A stretch of 5,013 nt of DNA from positions 2,118 through 7,130 of the forward strand of contig JALVYA010000203.1 in the NCBI GenBank assembly GCA_027038095.1. Direction: 5' to 3'. Origin of the DNA: Archaeoglobaceae archaeon (lineage in GTDB: Archaea; Halobacteriota; Archaeoglobi; Archaeoglobales; Archaeoglobaceae). Shown piece by piece: positions 1 to 4,029 of this stretch. Made by a program: the position numbers and the translations under genes. Each line of letters starts with the position of its first letter. The stretch's first letter is position 1. The notes below the pieces were generated by a model, which did no database searches, was not told the DNA's origin, and saw only the letters and a list, made by a program, of their open reading frames with translations.

Positions 1-410
1 GCTGACGTGTCCGTTTTCGCCGCAAGTCTGCTCGCATTTACAAGTTTTTCGGCGTTCCTGCTTGAAATGCCGAGCTCGTCTGCAAACTTCACTATGTGCT
101 CGGGCGTCTTCAACCCTTCTTTCCCCTTTCCACCGGCAACCCTGATGTCAATGCCAGAGTTTACGTCGTTGAGGACTGATTTGAGAACACCCGTTAACAC
201 AGTCGTTGAGCCCGAAGAGTTCCAGTCAAAACCGAGAACGTTCGAAAACGATTGAAAAAACACGGGATCAGCCATTCTGTTGAAGAACTCCCTTTCGCCA
301 AACTCTTCGATAATTACCTTAACCACTGGAAGAGCGAGACCTTTCATTCTCCTGAGCAACCAGTGAGGGGCTTTTCCACCGTGCAGGGGCAGGTAAATCG
401 ATCCCGGCAT
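1..410 (-). CDS. DUF763 family protein, N-terminal 136 codons (runs off the left edge)
   Basis: An open frame runs from the ATG at 410 to the window edge without a stop, so only the N-terminal part is visible. The start MPGSIYLPLHGGKAPHWLLR carries the 'LPLHxGKAPxWL' signature that I associate with DUF763 (COG1415), an uncharacterised family found mainly in archaea and some bacteria. Further family-like segments are residues 47-69 (RMADPVFFQSF, then LGFDWNSSGSTT) and GIDIRVAGGKGKEGLK at about 90-105. I recall whole proteins of roughly 370 residues, so about two thirds is missing. An in-frame TAA lies six codons upstream, so 410 is the only sensible start. The gene follows alanine dehydrogenase by 23 bases. 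I see no Shine-Dalgarno and no TATA box at the usual distance, so how it is transcribed is unclear. Co-transcription with the upstream gene is possible. The biochemical function is unknown. Confidence 0.88.
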   Translation of the reverse strand, partial: MPGSIYLPLHGGKAPHWLLRRMKGLALPVVKVIIEEFGEREFFNRMADPVFFQSFSNVLGFDWNSSGSTTVLTGVLKSVLNDVNSGIDIRVAGGKGKEGLKTPEHIVKFADELGISSRNAEKLVNASRLAAKTDTS

Positions 411-433
411 GTTTACTGAGAAGGTTTAACGTT

Positions 434-1423
434 TCAATCGCTGAAAAACTTAACGTATGTTCCGGCTTTACTCTCCTTAGCTCTTTCAAAAACTATGCTG
501 GCAGTTGCTATGTCCTGTATTGCAAGTCCGGTAGAGTCGAAAACTGTTATTTCGTCATAACTTTCTCTTCCCGGTTTTATCCCGGCTATGATTTCTCCTA
601 TCGTCGCGTATATATCCTCAACACTTAAAACGCCCTTTGATACGGCGGTATTTATTTCGCCACCGTGAACGGCCTGTTCAACATCGTCAACCACTATTTT
701 CGCTCTGAGCAGTATCTTCTCATCGAGTTCCTGCTTTCCCGGAGCATCAGCACCTATTGCGTTTATGTGGGTTCCGGGTTCGATCCAGCAGTCCTTCACA
801 ACAGCTTCTGTTGATGGAGTTGTCGTCGTCAGAACGTCGCACCTGCAAACCTCTCTGCAATCGCAGACTTTCGCATCAATTCCAAGTTCCGAACAGTATC
901 CTGCAAATTTACTGGACGCAGAAGGGTTGAGGTCGTATGCCTTAACACTTTCCACTTCGAAGACTTCCATTAAGGCACTTAGCTGGTGGTAGGCCTGAAT
1001 TCCACACCCCACGAATCCGAACGTTTTGCTGTCCTTCCTCGCCAGGTATTTGGCGGCAATTCCACCGGCAGCACCCGTTCTGACGGAGGTGAGGTAGGTA
1101 GCATCCATGACCGCAAGAGGGAATCCCGTTTCGGGGTCGTTTAGAATCAGGAGGGCCATTACAGTCGGTAAACCCTTTTCTCTGTTGAACGGATGAGAGT
1201 TCACCCACTTCACTCCAGCGTAGTTTCCAACTCTGGCGGGCATCGCCCTCAGGTCTCCTCTGCTGAAGTTCAGGTAAACCTTTGGTGGCATCTGAACTTT
1301 TTCGCTCTCCTGTGTGTCTGATTTTTTAGCGTAAAGCATGAAAGCCCTCTCAACCGCATCAATCGCATCTTTCATTTTGAGGAGCGACCTGACTTCTCTC
1401 TCCGTAAGCACGAGCGTCTGCAT
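434..1423 (-). CDS. ala: NAD-dependent alanine dehydrogenase, archaeal (ornithine cyclodeaminase / mu-crystallin) type
   Basis: Catalyses the reversible NAD-dependent conversion of L-alanine to pyruvate plus ammonia in the cytoplasm. The 329-residue product resembles the A. fulgidus alanine dehydrogenase of known structure, as I remember it, nearly end to end. Visible landmarks are an N-terminal dimerisation/catalytic part with GDLRAMPA (56-63) and GVKWVNSHP (70-78), where Lys72 is the likely catalytic lysine and Arg59 a likely substrate ligand. The Rossmann loop GFVGCGIQA lies at 136-144, Asp164 sits at the end of the next strand (AYDLN) and favours NAD, and NAIGADAPGKQELD (221-234) and FDSTGLAIQD (295-304) follow. 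Residues 33-44 (KKSDTQESEKVQ) seem about seven longer than in the A. fulgidus protein. A TATA-like box 24 bases upstream predicts a leaderless mRNA starting at this ATG. Ornithine cyclodeaminase is the main alternative, but the overall match favours alanine dehydrogenase. Confidence 0.93.
   Translation of the reverse strand: MQTLVLTEREVRSLLKMKDAIDAVERAFMLYAKKSDTQESEKVQMPPKVYLNFSRGDLRAMPARVGNYAGVKWVNSHPFNREKGLPTVMALLILNDPETGFPLAVMDATYLTSVRTGAAGGIAAKYLARKDSKTFGFVGCGIQAYHQLSALMEVFEVESVKAYDLNPSASSKFAGYCSELGIDAKVCDCREVCRCDVLTTTTPSTEAVVKDCWIEPGTHINAIGADAPGKQELDEKILLRAKIVVDDVEQAVHGGEINTAVSKGVLSVEDIYATIGEIIAGIKPGRESYDEITVFDSTGLAIQDIATASIVFERAKESKAGTYVKFFSD
1325..1352 (-). repeat. Direct repeat copy A, inside the alanine dehydrogenase gene
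   Basis: Positions 1325-1346 match 2295-2316 exactly over 22 bp. The match continues to 1352 / 2321 if one base (C1347 here) is counted as an insertion, giving 27 of 28 positions. This copy is in-frame coding sequence for alanine dehydrogenase residues around 25-34 (the ERAFMLYAK stretch), so it is presumably the source. A 22-bp match inside 5 kb is far beyond chance. The flanks on both sides show no clear homology. Confidence 0.9.
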
Positions 1424-1429
1424 GCACAG

Positions 1430-1445
1430 CCAACGCTCTAACGCT
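1430..1445 (-). repeat. Tandem 8-bp repeat in the alanine dehydrogenase promoter
   Basis: On the minus strand AGCGTTAG (1445-1438) is followed directly by AGCGTTGG (1437-1430), seven of eight bases alike. The pair sits between the TATA-like box and the start codon, overlapping the edge of the box. That is a position from which a bound repressor could block initiation. An operator role is inference, and low-complexity coincidence is possible. Confidence 0.35.
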
Positions 1446-1451
1446 TTAAGC
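1443..1451 (-). promoter_or_regulatory. TATA-like box for alanine dehydrogenase
   Basis: The minus strand reads CAGCTTAAAGCG here, with CTTAAAG as the core. Its centre is about 24 bases upstream of the ATG at 1423, which is the archaeal TATA-to-start-site distance. Transcription should therefore begin at or within a base or two of the start codon, giving a leaderless mRNA. There is no Shine-Dalgarno before that ATG, which agrees. The core is a weaker match than the ribL box. Confidence 0.5.
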
Positions 1452-1503
1452 TGTTTTCGTAAAGTTGTGCGAAAGCGGATTGCTGAGCCAGCGATTACAT
1501 GAC

Positions 1504-2082
1504 TTAAATGCCCATTTCGGCTATGGACTTCAGAGCGTAGATGCTGACCAGCATTGCCACTATAATCGCAATCAGAGAGGATGTGCAGTAGTATATCCCG
1601 GTTAGAGCTATGACCATGAACTGTACTGAGAAGAGCTCCGGTCTTTCGATTATCGGGATTACCTTCAGCCTCTTGAACCTGTACATAACGTATGCTGAAA
1701 GGGCGACTATGGCTATGGACACGATCACTGTGAGGTACTCGAGGCTTTTACTGAAGGGTACGGTTACGTTTTTGCAGAGAAGGTAAACCACTGCAAGGTA
1801 GAGGGCTGCATCCCTCGCCCTGATCAGATCGAACTCGACAATCTTCGACAGGTAGAACATTCCAATAATGCCAGCAGCTACGAGTGCGAAAGCAAAAACC
1901 CACCTTATGAGCAGTCTTAAAATGTCTGTAAATATGAGGAGTCCGAATATCGTGTATGTTATGTGGATGCTTCTCACGGGCGCCATGCCCGGAGTGCACA
2001 GCTCGGGCGGCGGGTGGGAGTATCCGACAATACCGGTAACTATCAGGGTTACAAATAAGAGTGGATTTGGTTGCGGTTGCAT
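1504..2082 (-). CDS. Unrecognised multi-pass membrane protein
   Basis: I do not recognise a family. From the ATG at 2082 the product is 192 residues and very hydrophobic. Likely membrane segments are at about 8-22, 40-58, 61-79, 88-105, 113-133 and a long stretch at 148-187 that is probably two spans, giving six or seven in total. Arg/Lys-rich turns (RFKRLK after the fifth segment, LIRARD before the fourth) suggest cytoplasmic loops. A Pro-rich loop with one Cys (SHPPPELCTPG) follows the first span. The frame can be extended to a GTG at 2127, adding 15 residues. I prefer 2082 because a TATA box lies 27 bases upstream of it, inside the extension, which predicts a leaderless mRNA. No Shine-Dalgarno precedes either start. 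The gene sits between tRNA-Val and alanine dehydrogenase, and neither suggests a role. I see no T-run terminator after the stop, so read-through towards alanine dehydrogenase is possible. Confidence 0.75.
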   Translation of the reverse strand: MQPQPNPLLFVTLIVTGIVGYSHPPPELCTPGMAPVRSIHITYTIFGLLIFTDILRLLIRWVFAFALVAAGIIGMFYLSKIVEFDLIRARDAALYLAVVYLLCKNVTVPFSKSLEYLTVIVSIAIVALSAYVMYRFKRLKVIPIIERPELFSVQFMVIALTGIYYCTSSLIAIIVAMLVSIYALKSIAEMGI

Positions 2083-2098
2083 GTACTGCTGACAAAAC

Positions 2099-2120
2099 TC
2101 AAAACAATTTAAAGTTTTGA
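2099..2120. repeat. Inverted repeat over the promoter of the membrane-protein gene
   Basis: TCAAAAC at 2099-2105 is the reverse complement of GTTTTGA at 2114-2120. The 8-base spacer AATTTAAA is itself the TATA element. The two arms flank and enclose the TATA box like a classical dimeric operator that would block TBP/TFB binding. Arm symmetry is exact over 7 bp. Its use as an operator is inference. Confidence 0.5.
2106..2113 (-). promoter_or_regulatory. TATA box for the membrane-protein gene
   Basis: TTTAAATT on the minus strand, centred about 27 bases upstream of the ATG at 2082. The spacing predicts a start site at or just before that ATG, and it supports the shorter gene model over the GTG at 2127. 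Confidence 0.5.
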
Positions 2121-2142
2121 TTTTCACACTTTCTTTGATGTT

Positions 2143-2146
2143 AAAA
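2143..2146 (-). terminator. Short T-run behind tRNA-Val
   Basis: Five bases past the discriminator base the minus strand has TTTT within CCGTTTTAAC, the kind of short U-tract that ends archaeal tRNA transcripts. It is only four bases long, so some read-through into the next gene cannot be excluded. Confidence 0.4.
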
Positions 2147-2151
2147 CGGTA

Positions 2152-2224
2152 TGGGCTCGCCCGGATTCGAACCGGGGATCACCGCCTCGTAAGGGCGGCG
2201 TCATAACCACTAGACCACGAGCCC
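2152..2224 (-). tRNA. tRNA-Val, anticodon UAC
   Basis: A full cloverleaf folds on the minus strand: acceptor GGGCTCG (2224-2218) with CGAGCCC (2159-2153), a D-arm GTC/GAC with GTGG in the loop, and an anticodon stem CCGCC/GGCGG around loop CTTACGA. The anticodon is TAC, which reads valine GUA and probably other GUN codons. The variable loop is TGATC, and the T-arm CCCGG/CCGGG carries loop TTCGAAT. The discriminator base is A (2152). CCA is not encoded, so it must be added by nucleotidyltransferase, as is common in archaea. There is no intron. The gene has its own TATA box upstream. Confidence 0.97.
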
Positions 2225-2245
2225 TGCAAAAAGCGTGGGTGAGCA

Positions 2246-2254
2246 GATTTATGA
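2246..2254 (-). promoter_or_regulatory. TATA box for tRNA-Val
   Basis: TCATAAATC on the minus strand, centred 26 bases upstream of the first tRNA base at 2224. Transcription would start at or very near the mature 5' end. The upstream BRE region is not strikingly purine-rich. Confidence 0.6.
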
Positions 2255-2294
2255 AGGTTGCGGTTCTCTCCTTTACCGGCTTTTTTGTTCGTTA

Positions 2295-2321
2295 TTTAGC
2301 GTAAAGCATGAAAGCCTCTCA
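2295..2321 (-). repeat. Direct repeat copy B, in the spacer upstream of tRNA-Val
   Basis: Same orientation as the copy inside alanine dehydrogenase (1325-1352), with 22 bp identical and one base deleted near the upstream end. It lies about 70 bases upstream of the tRNA and about 30 bases past the aminotransferase stop. It is not part of any gene I can support. In the frame of alanine dehydrogenase it would read AFMLYAK and then stop at TAA (2294-2292), so it cannot encode a longer product. It looks like a displaced fragment of the alanine dehydrogenase gene. Confidence 0.9.
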
Positions 2322-2330
2322 GTCAGCAAG

Positions 2331-2348
2331 TTTAAAATGTAAAAAATT
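2331..2348 (-). terminator. T-rich terminator behind the aminotransferase gene
   Basis: The minus strand reads AATTTTTTACATTTTAAA starting about six bases past the stop codon. There is no hairpin, only T-runs of six and four, which is the usual archaeal intrinsic terminator. It would close the ribL-aminotransferase unit before the tRNA gene. Confidence 0.6.
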
Positions 2349-2353
2349 CAGCA

Positions 2354-3487
2354 TCACGACAGACTCCTCAAAACCTCGAAGGCAGCAGGCAAACCGTGTT
2401 TGCAGGCGTTGAACCTGCCCAGAACGTCCTCTATTGCGGCGAGAGTTGCGATTATCTCCCTCTTTCCTACGTTGCCCATGTTGCCTATTCTGAATATTTT
2501 TCCTTTGAGGTGCTCCTGCCCTCCTGAGACGGTTATTCCGTACTCTTTGAGCAGAGTTCCCCTCAGGTCTTTATCAGTTACACCATCGGGCAGCTTGATG
2601 GCAGTAACCGTGTTGGAGTAATCGCTTATCTCGTTCGGCTTGGGAAATAGCTCGAGTTCTGCCTCTTTAGCCCACTCTCTAACGGCTTTGGCAAGTGTTC
2701 TGTGTCTGTTTATTCTGTTTTCGAGTCCCTCTTCCCTTATCATCTTTACAGCCTCTTCGAGAGCGAAGAACAGCGAAACTGCGGGCGTGTAGGGTGTCTG
2801 ATTGTCCTTCGCCTTCTTTCTGTATGCTGTGAGGTCGAGGTAGAACGGGCACTTATCGTTGTAGTGCTCCCATACGTCCTCGTTTGAAACAGCAACTGCA
2901 GCCAGTCCCGGTGGTATGCCGAGACATTTCTGCGAGCCAACTATCGCCACGTCCACGCCCCATTCGTCCATTTTCACGTAATCCCCACCAACGCTTGTTA
3001 TTGCATCCATTATGACCATGCAGTCGTACTCCTTCGCAAGCTTGGCTAACTCTTTTGCCGGGTTCAGCATTGCAGTTGAAGTTTCGTTGTGAACGAAAGC
3101 TAAAGCCTCGCTACCTTCCGCAAGGCTTTTTTCAACTTCCTCAATTTCCACCGGCATTCCCCACTCAAACCTGACGACGTCCGTTTCCGTGTAGCGAGAG
3201 GCAATCCTTCCGAGTCTGTCCCCGAACTTCCCGTTGTCAACACAGGTTATCCTCTTGACTCCTGAAAAAGACGCAATTGCCGCCTCGAGTCCCGCAGTTC
3301 CAGAGCCTGAAATCAGGTAAACTTCTCCTTCAGTCCCAAACATCTCTTTAAGCCCTTCGACGCAAAAAGCCATTATTTCACTGAACTTCTTACCTCTGTG
3401 CCCTATCATCTGTCTTGCCATCGCTCTGATTATCCTCCCGTGAAGCTGAACGGGACCGGGAATCATCAGCATGTCTTCTAACTCCAC
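2354..3487 (-). CDS. Class V PLP aminotransferase, serine-pyruvate / alanine-glyoxylate type
   Basis: A cytoplasmic pyridoxal-phosphate enzyme of fold type I (COG0075), 377 residues, which is normal for the family. Visible motifs, numbered from the chosen start, are LMIPGPVQLH near the N-terminus, SGSGTAG (60-66, phosphate binding), HNETSTA (133-139), MDAITSVGGD with Asp161 facing the pyridine nitrogen, GSQKCLGIPPG with the PLP lysine Lys187, QTPYTP (230-235), and GKIFRIGNMG with Arg333, the likely substrate-carboxylate arginine. I chose the GTG at 3487 because GGAGGTG stands five bases before it and a related Methanocaldococcus protein, as I recall it, begins at the equivalent place. The longer frame back to 3580 overlaps ribL and adds only a Lys/Arg-rich stretch. 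The gene follows ribL by 16 bases, so the two are probably co-transcribed. The amino donor (alanine, serine or aspartate) cannot be read from the sequence. Confidence 0.9.
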   Translation of the reverse strand: MELEDMLMIPGPVQLHGRIIRAMARQMIGHRGKKFSEIMAFCVEGLKEMFGTEGEVYLISGSGTAGLEAAIASFSGVKRITCVDNGKFGDRLGRIASRYTETDVVRFEWGMPVEIEEVEKSLAEGSEALAFVHNETSTAMLNPAKELAKLAKEYDCMVIMDAITSVGGDYVKMDEWGVDVAIVGSQKCLGIPPGLAAVAVSNEDVWEHYNDKCPFYLDLTAYRKKAKDNQTPYTPAVSLFFALEEAVKMIREEGLENRINRHRTLAKAVREWAKEAELELFPKPNEISDYSNTVTAIKLPDGVTDKDLRGTLLKEYGITVSGGQEHLKGKIFRIGNMGNVGKREIIATLAAIEDVLGRFNACKHGLPAAFEVLRSLS

Positions 3488-3492
3488 GCAAA

Positions 3493-3499
3493 CACCTCC
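3493..3499 (-). promoter_or_regulatory. Shine-Dalgarno site deciding the aminotransferase start
   Basis: GGAGGTG on the minus strand, five bases before the GTG at 3487 and just behind the ribL stop codon. It is a full match to the 3' end of archaeal 16S rRNA. It is the only strong ribosome binding site seen in the window, as expected for an internal gene of an operon whose first gene is leaderless. Confidence 0.85.
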
Positions 3500-3503
3500 A
3501 GCG

Positions 3504-3980
3504 TCAGGCAGGCAGAGCTTTCGCCTCTTTAGCTTTTTCTTTTTCGAATTCCTCAACCCTCTTCTTCGCAAGTTCCGCAACCCTCTTTATTATCTTCTTG
3601 GAAGAACAGAGTCCACACTCTTCTTTAACGTTTATTCTGACGACTTTTGCTTTTATCCCTCTCTTCTCGAGCTCTTTCTGCAGCCACTCCTCGTTGAAGT
3701 GCTGATCGTAACCAAGAGCTATGATGTCGGGCTTTAGCTCCATGATTGGCCTGAACATGTCTTTTTCGTCTCCAAGTATCGCTCTGTCCACGTACTTTAT
3801 ACCCTCAACAACTTTTCTGCGCTGCTCTTCAGGTATTATCGGTTTTGGCTTGTGTCTGACGTTTTTCTCTCTTGCAACTATCACTATCAGCTCGTCTCCA
3901 AGTTTTTTTGCTTCTCTGAGGAACGTTATGTGTCCCGGATGAATTATGTCGAAAGTTCCGGTGGCGATGACTCTCACCAT
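3504..3980 (-). CDS. ribL: FAD synthetase RibL (FMN adenylyltransferase, archaeal type)
   Basis: Transfers AMP from ATP to FMN to make FAD, in the cytoplasm (last step of flavin cofactor synthesis). The 158-residue product is a cytidylyltransferase-fold nucleotidyltransferase. ATGTFDIIHPGH (6-17) holds the HxGH motif, GDELIVIVAREKNV (28-41) and KPIIPEEQRRKVVEGIKYVDRAILG (46-70) follow, and LGYDQ (89-93) and CGLCSSKKI (122-130) form the C-terminal signature. It resembles Methanocaldococcus RibL as I remember it, including Cys residues at 122 and 125, which in that enzyme's family are linked to oxygen sensitivity. A charged tail (about 133-158, rich in Glu, Lys and Ala) exceeds the methanogen protein. 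I chose ATG 3980 over the upstream start at 4046 because homology begins there and a strong TATA box lies 27 bases before it. It is the first gene of a probable two-gene unit with the aminotransferase. A glycerol-3-phosphate cytidylyltransferase label is the usual misannotation. Confidence 0.9.
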   Translation of the reverse strand: MVRVIATGTFDIIHPGHITFLREAKKLGDELIVIVAREKNVRHKPKPIIPEEQRRKVVEGIKYVDRAILGDEKDMFRPIMELKPDIIALGYDQHFNEEWLQKELEKRGIKAKVVRINVKEECGLCSSKKIIKRVAELAKKRVEEFEKEKAKEAKALPA

Positions 3981-4002
3981 GGGTAACGGGTTCAGTTCTC
4001 GG

Positions 4003-4011
4003 CTTATAAAC
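4003..4011 (-). promoter_or_regulatory. TATA box for ribL
   Basis: GTTTATAAG on the minus strand, the best TATA match in the window, preceded by purine-rich GAGAAAAGA as a BRE. Its centre is 27 bases from the ATG at 3980. With no Shine-Dalgarno before that ATG, a leaderless ribL mRNA is predicted. The box falls in the 49-base gap after the serpin stop. Confidence 0.75.
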
Positions 4012-4029
4012 TCTTTTCTCACCCTCAAA

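Noticed and set aside
7..255. Plus-strand frame opposite the DUF763 gene
   Set aside because: It is a reverse-strand shadow of conserved DUF763 codons, with no promoter or ribosome binding site. The same applies to the other plus-strand frames opposite ala, the aminotransferase, ribL and the serpin.
1482..1492. GCTG-AGC-CAGC hairpin between the membrane-protein gene and ala as a terminator
   Set aside because: The stem is only four base pairs and no T-run follows on the minus strand.
2083..2127. GTG start at 2127 for the membrane protein
   Set aside because: The 15 added residues contain the TATA box and palindrome, have no Shine-Dalgarno, and add polar residues before the first span. It is kept as an alternative, not excluded.
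2152..2224. tRNA-Val as an integration (att) site
   Set aside because: No second copy of the tRNA 3' end and no integrase are seen in the window. The direct repeat here comes from the alanine dehydrogenase gene, not from the tRNA.
2305..2362. Box C/D-like guide RNA on the minus strand (GTGATGC near 2358, CTGA near 2325)
   Set aside because: Box C is imperfect, it overlaps the aminotransferase stop codon, the spacing is too short for a two-guide RNA, and the interior is a T-rich terminator.
3488..3580. N-terminal extension of the aminotransferase frame to 3580
   Set aside because: It overlaps the end of ribL, reads as a Lys/Arg-rich stretch unlike the family, and lacks a ribosome binding site, whereas GGAGGTG stands five bases before the GTG at 3487.
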